From NCBI GenBank assembly GCA_009773495.1, contig WSXW01000010.1, positions 1 to 64,000 of the forward strand: 64,000 bases of DNA, given 5' to 3'. The number at the start of each line of letters is the position of its first letter. The stretch's first letter is position 1. Made by a program: the position numbers and the translations under genes. Origin of the DNA: Bacillota bacterium (GTDB lineage Bacteria; Bacillota; UBA994). Under the pieces are notes generated by a model. That model saw only the letters and a list, made by a program, of their open reading frames with translations, was not told the DNA's origin and searched no databases. Shown piece by piece: positions 40,455-49,887 of this stretch.

Positions 40455-41021
40455 TTGAACAAATCCTTACGCACGCTCGTCCTTATGTCGATGTTTGCCG
40501 CGATGAGCTACATGCTTATGTTTACCCTGCAGATCCCCCTTATTCCTGCTGCACCTTATCTAAAATACGACCCTAGCGACGTGCCCACCCTCATAGGCGG
40601 CTTTGTGCTCGGGCCAGTGGCTGCGGTAGTCATTTCTGGTGTTAAAGCTCTATTATATATGATAACCAAAGGCGAGAGTGGCCCTATCGGTTCTATTCAG
40701 AACTTCCTCGCCTCAGCCTCATTTGCCTTCACTGCAGCTATGATCTATAAAAAGCGCCCCGGCTTACTCACTGCTGGATTGGGCATGCTCGCTGGAGCCC
40801 TCGTGATGACTGTCATAATGTATTTCTCTAACGCTTTGTGGGCACTTAGTGCTTACGGTATTCCGAAAGCTGCCCATGCCGGCTTGTTGCGTACTGCCGT
40901 GACACCATTCAACCTAGCCCGCGGTGCCATGAGTACCCTAATCACTTTTCCTGTGTTTGTAGCGCTTATACCTGCACTCAAGAAACTTGGGTTCACGCAA
41001 AAGAACAAATTCGGTAACTAG
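40455..41021 (+). CDS. ribU: Riboflavin ECF transporter S component
   Basis: S-component-like layout (MFAAMSYMLMFTLQIPLIPAAPYLKYDPSDVPTLIGGFVLGP) downstream of an FMN riboswitch; TTG start with ggaggt SD. Confidence 0.9.
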   Translation: MNKSLRTLVLMSMFAAMSYMLMFTLQIPLIPAAPYLKYDPSDVPTLIGGFVLGPVAAVVISGVKALLYMITKGESGPIGSIQNFLASASFAFTAAMIYKKRPGLLTAGLGMLAGALVMTVIMYFSNALWALSAYGIPKAAHAGLLRTAVTPFNLARGAMSTLITFPVFVALIPALKKLGFTQKNKFGN

Positions 41022-41084
41022 CTAACGAGGAGTAACGATCCACAAAAATAGAATCCCACAGGGTGGTGAGTGGCTCGTGACCTT

Positions 41085-42233
41085 CTAATGCCCAGTGTCA
41101 AACCTGATTACGATATCCACAATCTCGCTGTAGCTCCCGATGCGAATAGGAGGTCCCCAGGTCCCAAACCCACAAGAGACTATGACTTGGAAGTTATCCT
41201 TCTTTAAATAACCCCAGTCTACCTCAAATATCTTCCCTGTTACAAAGTTGTTGGGGAAGAATTGACCGTAGTGGGTATGGCCGGATAGCTGCAGGTCGGC
41301 CCCGTTTGACTCTGGCTCACCTAGATTACTCGGCTGGTGGTCAAGTAGAATTATGGGCAGACTGTGGTCTATCCCTTCCATCAACTGCGGCAGGCCTAGG
41401 CGCTGCCTCCCCCCCAAGCTCCCCCTCATGTGGTTACCCGAGCGGTCTTCACGCCCCACCACGTAGAACTGATCGTTGACTTTGACGTACTTATCGCGCA
41501 ACACAGTAATGCCTGCTTCAGTCAGATGTTTCATGGCCAGTTCTGCGTGTCCACCAATGTGCTCATGGTTGCCGAATATGGCAAAAGAACCGAGCCTAGG
41601 CGTAAGCTTACTAAGAATTTTAGGCATGGCCTCTTCGGCAAATTTGCTTATGTCGCCGTCAATAATATCCCCTGCAAAGAACACAATATCTGGGTTGAGC
41701 TCGTTAATCTGTTCTACCATGTGTTCAAGCCGTTCGTTACTGATTGTCGTCCCCAGATGAATATCCGATACCAATACAGCGCGAAGTTCTGCCAAACCAT
41801 TCGCCTGCTTAGGCACTGCAATATCGTACTTAGTGATGCGTGGCTGACGTGCGTTCCATGTTCCGTAGCTGAGTAGCATAATAACCAACATAGCTATACC
41901 CAGTCCAAGATAGGGAGAGGGCCGCAACGCTCCTCTGGTCACCAAGCGAATCAAATCAACTATAGCCCACAGGATGAGCAGGTAGTAGAAGACGGCTAAC
42001 CAGTAATCCCCCACCGTAGCTGCACTGCTAATGAACGCGTTTTGAGTATCTCTCTTTACTAAACGAGCAATAAAAGGTGACAAAGCCAACAGGGCTATTG
42101 CCAACCAGTAATACCGGGTATAGGGACTCAGGGTACTATAAAAAGACTGAAAGAACCTTGTTCCTATATAGTAATTTCCCGCTCCATAAATCAAAAAGAA
42201 AAGGCCAATTAACCCCACAATTAGTAAGCTCAT
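41085..42233 (-). CDS. Membrane-anchored metallophosphoesterase (YkuE-like)
   Basis: N-terminal TMs; LVSDIHLGTTISNERLEHMV, FAGDIIDGD, FGNHEH, LSGHTHYGQ. Confidence 0.9.
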   Translation of the reverse strand: MSLLIVGLIGLFFLIYGAGNYYIGTRFFQSFYSTLSPYTRYYWLAIALLALSPFIARLVKRDTQNAFISSAATVGDYWLAVFYYLLILWAIVDLIRLVTRGALRPSPYLGLGIAMLVIMLLSYGTWNARQPRITKYDIAVPKQANGLAELRAVLVSDIHLGTTISNERLEHMVEQINELNPDIVFFAGDIIDGDISKFAEEAMPKILSKLTPRLGSFAIFGNHEHIGGHAELAMKHLTEAGITVLRDKYVKVNDQFYVVGREDRSGNHMRGSLGGRQRLGLPQLMEGIDHSLPIILLDHQPSNLGEPESNGADLQLSGHTHYGQFFPNNFVTGKIFEVDWGYLKKDNFQVIVSCGFGTWGPPIRIGSYSEIVDIVIRFDTGH

Positions 42234-42262
42234 AGATTACTCCTCATCGCTATTAGTTTATA

Positions 42263-42354
42263 CTGGTTGTTGCTGGTTGCTGGTTGCGGGTTCCTAGTTC
42301 TTGGTTGCTATTAAACTCTTTCCTGTCCTTCGGTCCAGTGGGTCCAGTGAGTCC
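42263..42354. repeat. Degenerate short tandem ('stutter') repeats
   Basis: ggttgttgctggttgctggttgcgggttcctagttcttggttgc and cggtccagtgggtccagtgagtcc. Confidence 0.65.
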
Positions 42355-42431
42355 CGAAAAATTCGTGCTTGCTCTGCGCCGACCTCGCAAGGCTATGTGC
42401 TATGCGCCCTGTGATATGTGCCCCTTCTAGA

Positions 42432-43424
42432 TCACGGCGCCAGCAATACTACCGCACTTAGCGCAGCCAGGATAATTGCCAGTCGTCGCAAATCTTTTAT
42501 ACTCGCGCGGCGCAGATTGCTATCCATGATCGAGAGCCGTTCGCGTACAACGTCAAGACCCTTGCACCCTGCCAAAAAGACTTCTAGCATCGCCGCTTCT
42601 CCTACCCAGGTAAACATCTTGCGGCTACTCTGCCTTACTCCGGCGGTCCATACATCGTAGGTAACCACAGTGTGGGTGTCTGCAGGTAAAAATTGCACCT
42701 GAGTGGGCAGTTGTTTGCCATCAAAATTTTGCCAATAATAAGACCCGCCACGCACAGCCCGTAAAACATCGCCATACCATTGTACTTGGTAATTACGCGC
42801 GACAAAAAAGTTTTCAATTGCTGTTTGGTCTATCTGAGCCGTAGGCTTACTTAATGTAAATGTAAAACGTATGGCGTCCCCGCGCCCTGCTCCCAAAGGA
42901 TTTGCGACCTTGAACAAGGAGCGCACTAAACCCCACAACCCATGCGAGAGCTTCAATCTTTCCGGCTGCCGCCTTGTGGAGTAAAACTCAATTACTGGCG
43001 CTACCGAAGGGACTTCGTCTGCACGCAATGGGTAGGAGTCGAGAATTTCGTGAAGCCCTCGAGCGAAACAAGCCACAGCCTCTGGTGTAGTAACGAACTC
43101 AATATCCAGGCCGCCCACCATTTCTAGGCTAGCCTTATATCTAATACCTTCTGGGGTCAGCTTAAACTTTAACTGTCGCTGGAGCAGGGGCACGAAAATG
43201 CCGGAACGGCTTAAACCCTGCAAGACGATACCTAGGTGAAAATACAGATCGTAAATATCGTGTACTGTAAGACGCTGCGTACAAAACCTAGCTTCCTCAT
43301 CTGTGGCCAATAGCGCAAATTCTGCTGCGAGCCAGTTGTTTTCCCACGAATTCATTCCCTCAGGAATATGGCGAGCAAGAACATCAATTTGAAACGATGC
43401 ATGTTCACCCTGAAGGGTGGCCAT
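42432..43424 (-). CDS. Hypothetical protein with WapI/Imm-like N-terminus and C-terminal hydrophobic tail
   Basis: MNSWENNWLAAEFALLATDEEARFCTQRLTVHDIYDLYFHL resembles WapI-like immunity folds; ends LRRLAIILAALSAVVLLAP*. Confidence 0.45.
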   Translation of the reverse strand: MATLQGEHASFQIDVLARHIPEGMNSWENNWLAAEFALLATDEEARFCTQRLTVHDIYDLYFHLGIVLQGLSRSGIFVPLLQRQLKFKLTPEGIRYKASLEMVGGLDIEFVTTPEAVACFARGLHEILDSYPLRADEVPSVAPVIEFYSTRRQPERLKLSHGLWGLVRSLFKVANPLGAGRGDAIRFTFTLSKPTAQIDQTAIENFFVARNYQVQWYGDVLRAVRGGSYYWQNFDGKQLPTQVQFLPADTHTVVTYDVWTAGVRQSSRKMFTWVGEAAMLEVFLAGCKGLDVVRERLSIMDSNLRRASIKDLRRLAIILAALSAVVLLAP

Positions 43425-43492
43425 AATTATCCCCCTCTCCTTTGCCTAATACTGCCTTAAGTCTATCTATGAATGACCCACAAAACAAGAAG

Positions 43493-43526
43493 AAATAGCT
43501 GCAGTTTGTGTGCTGCAGCTATTCTA
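43493..43526 (-). terminator. Terminator-like hairpin at the 3' end of the ccm cluster
   Basis: aatagctgcag tttgtgtg ctgcagctatt, 11-bp perfect stem. Confidence 0.65.
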
Positions 43527-45296
43527 TTAGTCGTGCTTGCTTAAGACGGACTCTATTAAGGTAGCCAAACCACCGAGCAGTGTCAAGATTACCCCGAAAC
43601 GCACAAAATTCATGAGAGGCTTAACGCTTACTTCCGCCACTAACAAGGACTCCGCCTCTTGAGGTGAGTAGAGCTGTAAGGTCACCTCAGTGCCCATGTT
43701 GTCGACCCCCACAAGTGCTACAGCCCCGCCTGTCGGAAGCAAGGCTTTGCGACCTCTAATTCCACCCTCCGTTACTACCAACGCAGGCACGACCAGCTCC
43801 TCGCCATACAGAACCTCCGCTACAAGAGTGTGCCCCTCGAGGCGCATCCCCTCTATGAGTCCGAGTAGTTCAATTCTTTCGCCGTACCGTTCTAACACTT
43901 CACCACTCTTGAGAGTTACAATCTCTCCACCACGATCACCTACAGACAGTGGTGAGATATAAATGTCTTGCCACAGCTGGCGCCATATAACCGGCTTGAC
44001 CAGCTCGGCTTGTCGTAGTTCCACTCTTGTCTGAATGGTATCGGCTCGGAAGACAGCTGTAATCGCTCCACCTGAAGGTGTGCGAGTGTAGGTAATTCCT
44101 AATTCCCCTACTTCCTGCATATCACCACTCTCAAGCGATAAGGTCTGGCTGCTTGAATATTGGCTACTAGCCACGGCGCCTATCAAAAACAGAATCACAC
44201 CAAAGTGGGTTAAGCTCCTAGCTGTCCCATCGCGCTGCAGAGAGTGCCGCAACGCCCAAGCAGTGAGCAGCACCGTGGGAATTGCCCCAGAGCGGTAAAA
44301 CCCTGGACCAATGCTCATCACATCACTGAGCACTAAGCTAGATATCAACGGCAGCGCTGTGCCTGCGGCAACCCACAACGCGTAAAGAGCGACAGCTTGC
44401 CACACTAGGGGGAGCGGATCCTGTTGCTTCCTGTTCTTAAACAATACGTACAAAGAAACCCCAACATGAATAACAAGCAGTAAATATAGATATGGTGCAG
44501 TGCTGCTGCCCGCAAAAGCGTGCACACTGGTAGTTGCCAGGATACCACTGCGCGTAATTGCCACCGCCCATATTACTGCGACATAAGCCAGTACTGTAAA
44601 TGGGCGAGCCTGATCCCGGTGGTACAAATGGAGAGCGACAGTAGCTAACAACCATGGAACTAGGGAGGCTGCCTCGACCGGGTCCCAGGCCCAAAACCCA
44701 CCCCAGCCGAGCACTCGATATGCCCAAAAGCCACCCAAGGTTAGACCAGTACCAAGCATCAGCCAGCCAAGGCGCAGGTAGCCCTTGCCGCGCCCTACCT
44801 CGCCTAGCAGACCTTCGGCAAAGGGCACCGTAAGCAGGGCATAGCCCATAAAGACCACAGGAGGGTGGTACAGCATCCAAGAAGTCCGGAGTAAGGGGTT
44901 TAAGCCCAGGCCACCATCTATGCCGCTCTGAGCCAAAGGGTTAAGGAGTAGGAACCCTAACAGGAGCAGCAGTTGCTCACCTAGCAGCACTTTACTTACC
45001 CGACCCCACGGATACGTCCACGTGATGGCTACTAGCGCTAGTAGCCACAGTAGCAACGTGCCCTCTTGGCCCGCCCATATTGCCGCAACACGCAATGGAG
45101 TGGGTAGCGAAGCATCGGAATATTTTGACACCCAAGTGAGAGAGTATTTCTCTGCAAGAAACGCCCATACCATATATGACATAAGGCCTAGCATACCTAG
45201 GCTATACAAAGCGTAATACTTTTTGCCCAAGTCCTCTTTACGAGCCGTTAAGGACAGTAGGAGTAATAAGGGAAGTATCAATAGGCCCATTGTCAT
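43527..45296 (-). CDS. ccmF: Cytochrome c maturation protein CcmF (heme lyase)
   Basis: WWD-type domain GGFWAYRVLGWGGFWAWDPVEAASLVPWL and LRTSWMLYHPPVVFMGYALLTVPFAEGLL. Confidence 0.93.
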   Translation of the reverse strand: MTMGLLILPLLLLLSLTARKEDLGKKYYALYSLGMLGLMSYMVWAFLAEKYSLTWVSKYSDASLPTPLRVAAIWAGQEGTLLLWLLALVAITWTYPWGRVSKVLLGEQLLLLLGFLLLNPLAQSGIDGGLGLNPLLRTSWMLYHPPVVFMGYALLTVPFAEGLLGEVGRGKGYLRLGWLMLGTGLTLGGFWAYRVLGWGGFWAWDPVEAASLVPWLLATVALHLYHRDQARPFTVLAYVAVIWAVAITRSGILATTSVHAFAGSSTAPYLYLLLVIHVGVSLYVLFKNRKQQDPLPLVWQAVALYALWVAAGTALPLISSLVLSDVMSIGPGFYRSGAIPTVLLTAWALRHSLQRDGTARSLTHFGVILFLIGAVASSQYSSSQTLSLESGDMQEVGELGITYTRTPSGGAITAVFRADTIQTRVELRQAELVKPVIWRQLWQDIYISPLSVGDRGGEIVTLKSGEVLERYGERIELLGLIEGMRLEGHTLVAEVLYGEELVVPALVVTEGGIRGRKALLPTGGAVALVGVDNMGTEVTLQLYSPQEAESLLVAEVSVKPLMNFVRFGVILTLLGGLATLIESVLSKHD

Positions 45297-45298
45297 CC

Positions 45299-45631
45299 TT
45301 ACTCCCCCTGTTCATACTTACTTGGGCACTTATAAAGCAAGCGGTCCACAAGAATAGCACTATCTCGTACCATACCTATCGCTACTACCTGCTGACCAGG
45401 GTCGAGCCGCAAATTCTTAGCGTTGCTAATATCTAGCTTGACCACGACCCCAGCCCCTTCCACAACGTAGTAGCCCTCGGCTGAAAGTGTCAGAGTGCCC
45501 ATAACTTGCACTCTGCCACTGCGGGCTAATGCATCTGCAGGTGTGGCATAACGCTGAATGCTACTGCCGCCCTGCCAAATTGCTATAGCGACGAAAATAG
45601 ATACCAGGAGATAGACCCTAAGATTTCTCAC
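45299..45631 (-). CDS. ccmE: Cytochrome c maturation protein CcmE, CxxxY variant
   Basis: Short CcmE-like OB fold (GRVQVMGTLTL...) ending LLYKCPSKYEQGE; Cys where the canonical HxxxY His sits. Confidence 0.85.
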   Translation of the reverse strand: MRNLRVYLLVSIFVAIAIWQGGSSIQRYATPADALARSGRVQVMGTLTLSAEGYYVVEGAGVVVKLDISNAKNLRLDPGQQVVAIGMVRDSAILVDRLLYKCPSKYEQGE

Positions 45632-45710
45632 GTTGCTCTAACCCCTCTAAGCGCAACTCTAAACTCAACATATACAACAGCAAGCCGAACCAAACAATCC
45701 CTGAGGTCAT
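45618..45710 (-). CDS. ccmD: CcmD-like 30-aa single-TM protein
   Basis: Manual translation MTSGIVWFGLLLYMLSLELRLEGLEQREKS*; located between ccmC and ccmE and overlapping the ccmE start. Confidence 0.65.
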   Translation of the reverse strand: MTSGIVWFGLLLYMLSLELRLEGLEQREKS

Positions 45711-45727
45711 AAACAGAGCTATTTAAC

Positions 45728-46366
45728 TCACCGTCCTTTCAGATCAATGCGCCAGTCTAAACGCCAGAGGTGAAGTGCCAGTAACGTGAAGCTGAGGGAC
45801 CCTGCCACAAGGAATATTAGCATCTGCATATCCATTCCAATACCGCCAGGGCTGGCGATGACCGGGGAGGGGTGTAGGCTAGGGTAGACCCTCGGTAGAA
45901 CGTAGACAAAGAGTGGCATCACAACACCGGCCAGTGCTGCATACGCGGCACTTAAGCTAGCGCGCAGATCAGAGCGATCTAGACTTGATCGCAAGGCGAA
46001 ATACGCTGTATAGATCATGAGGACTATCGCCATAGTTGTTTGGCGCGGGTCCCAGTTCCAATAATGCCCCCAGGTATACTTGGCAAATACGGCCCCTGTC
46101 AACGTTGCTAAAACGGAAAACAAAAGACCTATTCTTGCCGCTGCTGCAGCCTGAGCATCATATCGCGAGGACTTATTAGCCATGAATCTAAAAGAGTAAT
46201 ACGCGCACAGTGCTAAGAACAAGCTCCCTACCCAAGCACATGGGACATGCACGTAGATAGCAAGCCCATTCGCGCCAAGCCCTAGCGGTAGAGGGACAAA
46301 AGAAATCATGTAGCCATAGAGAAGTGCCAAGATGAGTCCCAATAGAACAGTAATCACAACCACCAC
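45728..46366 (-). CDS. ccmC: Heme exporter protein CcmC
   Basis: WWD-type motif TWGHYWNWDPRQTTMAI; IYVHVPCAWVGSL. Confidence 0.93.
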   Translation of the reverse strand: MVVVITVLLGLILALLYGYMISFVPLPLGLGANGLAIYVHVPCAWVGSLFLALCAYYSFRFMANKSSRYDAQAAAAARIGLLFSVLATLTGAVFAKYTWGHYWNWDPRQTTMAIVLMIYTAYFALRSSLDRSDLRASLSAAYAALAGVVMPLFVYVLPRVYPSLHPSPVIASPGGIGMDMQMLIFLVAGSLSFTLLALHLWRLDWRIDLKGR

Positions 46367-46995
46367 ACCTCCTTCAACACAGCATTAGTTACAGTTGCAA
46401 CGGCCCCGGTGAGAGCTAGCATAGTTACAATTGGCGCGGTCACAGGGATTTTTAGTAAAATGTCACCGAGAGCTTTACCCGCCATGAGTAGGATCGGCAG
46501 CATCAAGGGTAGCCCCATGAGAGTAAAGACAGTGCTTCTATTGCGTGCTTGTAAAGATACAATCCCTGTAAATACTGCAACAGCGGACAAGTATAGGTTG
46601 GTACTTAAGACTAGAGCGAGAAACGGCAATGCTCGCGGTAGCGTTCCCCCAAACCAAACTGCAAACAAGACGGGGAAAATACACAGCTCCAGCACTGTCA
46701 GTAACAGAAAACTAGCTGCCGTCTTTGCTACATAGAGCAGAAAGGCATTAGACCATAACAGGGCAAATCCTGTGCTTTGCTGCTGCTCTCGGCCCAGTAC
46801 CGTGTCGAGTGGAGCGGTGGAGGCCAAATAGATGAGAAACCAAGCTCCCGTTGCCGCTTGTATATCGTTACTTGGCGGCCCCAGAGCAAACGCTGCCGCA
46901 CTTACTAGGAACACCGGGAGCAGCATTGTCCACAGGGTGGCATAAGCGTCTGCCCCACGGTCCCTAATCTCTCGATGCAACATGGCGACAAACAC
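46354..46995 (-). CDS. ccmB: Heme exporter protein CcmB
   Basis: Six-TM CcmB-like protein between ccmA and ccmC; APLDTVLGREQQQSTGFALL. Confidence 0.85.
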   Translation of the reverse strand: MFVAMLHREIRDRGADAYATLWTMLLPVFLVSAAAFALGPPSNDIQAATGAWFLIYLASTAPLDTVLGREQQQSTGFALLWSNAFLLYVAKTAASFLLLTVLELCIFPVLFAVWFGGTLPRALPFLALVLSTNLYLSAVAVFTGIVSLQARNRSTVFTLMGLPLMLPILLMAGKALGDILLKIPVTAPIVTMLALTGAVATVTNAVLKEVWWL

Positions 46996-46996
46996 T

Positions 46997-47578
46997 TTAG
47001 GCCAAGGATATTGCTCTATCAGCTAAAGCCACCTCCCCAGGGTCGTTGCTCGCTAGTATTACTAGGCCCTTGTACCGTAAAATTAGCTCACGCAGTGCAG
47101 CCCGACCTGCTGCATCTAGGCTCAACCCCGGCTCATCCAGTAGCAGCAACGGCTGCTCGGCAGCCGCGGCACAGGCTAAGCGAAGACGCTGAACCTGCCC
47201 GGTAGACAGCTCACAAACTTTGCGCCTCTCAGGCACGCCATACTTGTGCAGTACGTGAGGGAGTAAACCGACGGCTAAGCTGCGGATCCGCAGTAAAAAT
47301 GAGGCGTTTTCAATAGCGGTCAGTAAAGGATAGAATTGTAATTGGGGACCCAAGTAAAAGCTATGTTGTCGTAGCGGTAAGTCGCCAGCTCCTCGCAGAC
47401 GCACGGTCCCCGCTAAGGGCCTTAATACACCTCCTAAAGTCAACATTAGCGAGGTTTTGCCAGATCCATTTACGCCTTGCACTACCAATAATTTTCCTGG
47501 GCCGAGGGTAAAAGAAAGGCGGCCTAGGGCCACACCTTCCTTCCAACCATAATGCAGCTCGTCCACAAACAGGCGCAT
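46997..47578 (-). CDS. ccmA: Heme exporter ATP-binding protein CcmA
   Basis: GVNGSGKTSLM, LSTGQVQRLRLACAAA, LLLDEPGLSLD. Confidence 0.9.
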   Translation of the reverse strand: MRLFVDELHYGWKEGVALGRLSFTLGPGKLLVVQGVNGSGKTSLMLTLGGVLRPLAGTVRLRGAGDLPLRQHSFYLGPQLQFYPLLTAIENASFLLRIRSLAVGLLPHVLHKYGVPERRKVCELSTGQVQRLRLACAAAAEQPLLLLDEPGLSLDAAGRAALRELILRYKGLVILASNDPGEVALADRAISLA

Positions 47579-47584
47579 CCTTAT

Positions 47585-48778
47585 CTAACCACCTTGCTGT
47601 GCCAGAGCGATGGCTTCGTTTACAAACTGCCGAATCTCGGTAAGTAGCCTGCGAGCGAGGGCAGCATTGTGAAAACCATTGCCGTTTTCTGACTGAACCC
47701 AGTCCCAACGGATATGGGCACGGGCATAAGCCGCACGTGCACCGGCAAGTTGCTGGCTTGTAGCGCTGAGGAGAACCGCAGCCTGAATAGACTCTGCCGC
47801 CTGCCCCATGAGGTCTGCTGTCTCCTTAAGGCCCGTTAGTACTTCACCCTGGATATTCTGGACGCGCCGAACCAAGGCCTGGTTATCTCCGCCGTGGCAT
47901 CTACCGCAAGATTCATCAATGGTTAAGAGCGGGCTAATCCAAGCATGAGAAGTAATGGCCTTACCATCGGTCTCGACCTGGGGCATGTGACAATCAGCAC
48001 ACGAAACACCTAGTCTGTCATGTACGCTGCCTTGGTAGTTCTCAAACTCTGGGTGCTGGATTTTAACAAGCGGAACGCCAGCGGCAGGATGTGTCCAGTC
48101 TGCCCAATTGCGTTCTTGGAAGAAACGCTCTATATCTTCGGGTTTGATACCGTTATCCCAAGGCAAAATGAGCTCGTTGGTGGAGCGATTGAAGAAGTAC
48201 TCCACATGACACTGAGCGCAGGCGTAGGTACGCATCTGTGCACCTGTAGCCTGATTAATATCTATCCCAATCTTGCTTAGACCCTTAACTAGGGATGGGC
48301 GGGTAATAGCTAAGGAAAAAGTACGGGTATCGTGGCAATCTATACAGGAGATGGGGTGGGTGACACGTGGGTCCACCTGGTTAAATGCCGCAGCATTAAG
48401 ATTGGCTTCGCCCATCTCTTTAAGCAACCAGCTGTAGTCAGCCGTTTTACATGTGAGACAGAAGGCGGTTGGCTTGCCGCGGCGTATAGCCCTGATGTCC
48501 TCTAAAGCGTACTGGTGGTTACGGGTGGTATAATAGTCTTCACTAAAGGGCATCCCTGCATATATCTCTGTGAGAGCGGGGAATTTCTCAAACTTTGAGG
48601 TCTTTTCGTTTTGTTGCTGGCCCCCTATGTAGCTCTGATACTGCAGAGGCGCTCTCCCTCTGTAGGCCGCCGGGTTAGGGTCAGGACGGAAGTAGCGTGG
48701 ATTCCGCATACGGGCGTACCCGTAGTATCCAGCCGTAATGGCTAATATAGCAACAACTAAAACTGCGATACGTCGCAC
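47585..48778 (-). CDS. nrfA: Ammonia-forming cytochrome c nitrite reductase catalytic subunit
   Basis: CLTCK (CxxCK), CIDCH, CAQCH, CADCH, CGRCH = five heme motifs; VKIQHPEFENYQGSVHDRLGVSCADCHMP. GTG at 48778 after aggaggt. Confidence 0.95.
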   Translation of the reverse strand: MRRIAVLVVAILAITAGYYGYARMRNPRYFRPDPNPAAYRGRAPLQYQSYIGGQQQNEKTSKFEKFPALTEIYAGMPFSEDYYTTRNHQYALEDIRAIRRGKPTAFCLTCKTADYSWLLKEMGEANLNAAAFNQVDPRVTHPISCIDCHDTRTFSLAITRPSLVKGLSKIGIDINQATGAQMRTYACAQCHVEYFFNRSTNELILPWDNGIKPEDIERFFQERNWADWTHPAAGVPLVKIQHPEFENYQGSVHDRLGVSCADCHMPQVETDGKAITSHAWISPLLTIDESCGRCHGGDNQALVRRVQNIQGEVLTGLKETADLMGQAAESIQAAVLLSATSQQLAGARAAYARAHIRWDWVQSENGNGFHNAALARRLLTEIRQFVNEAIALAQQGG

Positions 48779-48831
48779 GGGCAGACACCTCCTTAGGAAA
48801 GTGTGCCCAATTTGAAGAATCATAAATCAAA

Positions 48832-48858
48832 AAAACCCGCGACTTAGCGCGAGGCTTT
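48832..48858 (-). terminator. Intrinsic terminator downstream of the YitT-family gene
   Basis: Minus strand: cctcgcgctaagtcgcgggttttttt. Confidence 0.65.
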
Positions 48859-48937
48859 ATCCCACGTACCTCGTTCTTTCAGTGACAATCAGATTCCCGG
48901 TCAGTGTAGATTAGTGATACCGTCATCCCCTAGGATG

Positions 48938-49789
48938 CTACTTCGATGTTCTAAAGGGGCTGCGGGCCTGGAAGCGACCGATGACTTCGTTGGTATCCGA
49001 TATGGTCATAAAAGCGTTAGGGTCGATTCCAAGTACTGTTTCCTTGAGCTGAGTTAGCTCGTAGCGGGTGAGTACACACAAAATGATCTTGCGTTGGCTG
49101 TGCTCATAAGCGCCTTCCCCGTGCAGGAAGGTAACGCCGCGCTCAAGCTTGGTATTGATAGCGGTAGCCACCGCTTCGGGCTGGGCAGAAACGATGAGCA
49201 CGTTTTTCTTACCTCGCGAGGTCTGCATAGTATCAACTACCCGCGCGGATACAAACATAGCGATGAGGGTATAAAGCGCTGAAGTTAAGTCAAACAACAC
49301 GGCAGATATGCCCACAATAATGGCATTAGACCCCATTAGCACTTCGCCAATAGATAATGAGAACTTGCGATTAGCAATAACCCCAATGATATCTGTGCCA
49401 CCGGTAGAACCACCCACCCGCAGTACCAATCCCAGTCCTATACCATTAAGAGCACCGCCAAAGACGGCCGCAAGCAATAAATCGTCCACGGCCGCTTGAA
49501 CAGGAATGACATCGAGAAATATGGAGAACCCCAAGACTGCGAGGGAGGTAAGAATGATAAACTTGCCGCCGATATGCTTGTAACCGAGAATAAGAATAGG
49601 GATATTCATCACCAGCACCAGCAAACCTGTGGGCCATCCCGTAAGGTTGTTAATGATAATGCTGATACCCGCAACGCCCCCAGATAACATACGGTTGGGG
49701 ATAAGCATTTGATTATACGACATCGCCGAGAGAAAAGTGCCGATAACAGTCACAATAATAGGCCAGAGGTAGCCTTTGAGATACTTCAT
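48938..49789 (-). CDS. YitT family (DUF161/DUF2179) membrane protein
   Basis: NRMLSGGVAGISIIINNLTGWPTGLLVLVMNIPILILGYKHIGGKFIILTSL; C-terminal DUF2179-like region. Confidence 0.92.
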   Translation of the reverse strand: MKYLKGYLWPIIVTVIGTFLSAMSYNQMLIPNRMLSGGVAGISIIINNLTGWPTGLLVLVMNIPILILGYKHIGGKFIILTSLAVLGFSIFLDVIPVQAAVDDLLLAAVFGGALNGIGLGLVLRVGGSTGGTDIIGVIANRKFSLSIGEVLMGSNAIIVGISAVLFDLTSALYTLIAMFVSARVVDTMQTSRGKKNVLIVSAQPEAVATAINTKLERGVTFLHGEGAYEHSQRKIILCVLTRYELTQLKETVLGIDPNAFMTISDTNEVIGRFQARSPFRTSK

Positions 49790-49887
49790 TTTTTTGGTCT
49801 CCTCCACTTGCTTTTATGCAACCTAGTTAATCTACTCCTATAAGTTGTAATAGTCAATATGAGTACGAGCTGTTATAATAATCGTAT

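Noticed and set aside
41430-41876. 148-aa plus-strand ORF opposite the metallophosphoesterase
   Set aside because: Antisense overlap of conserved metallophosphoesterase motifs; no start context.
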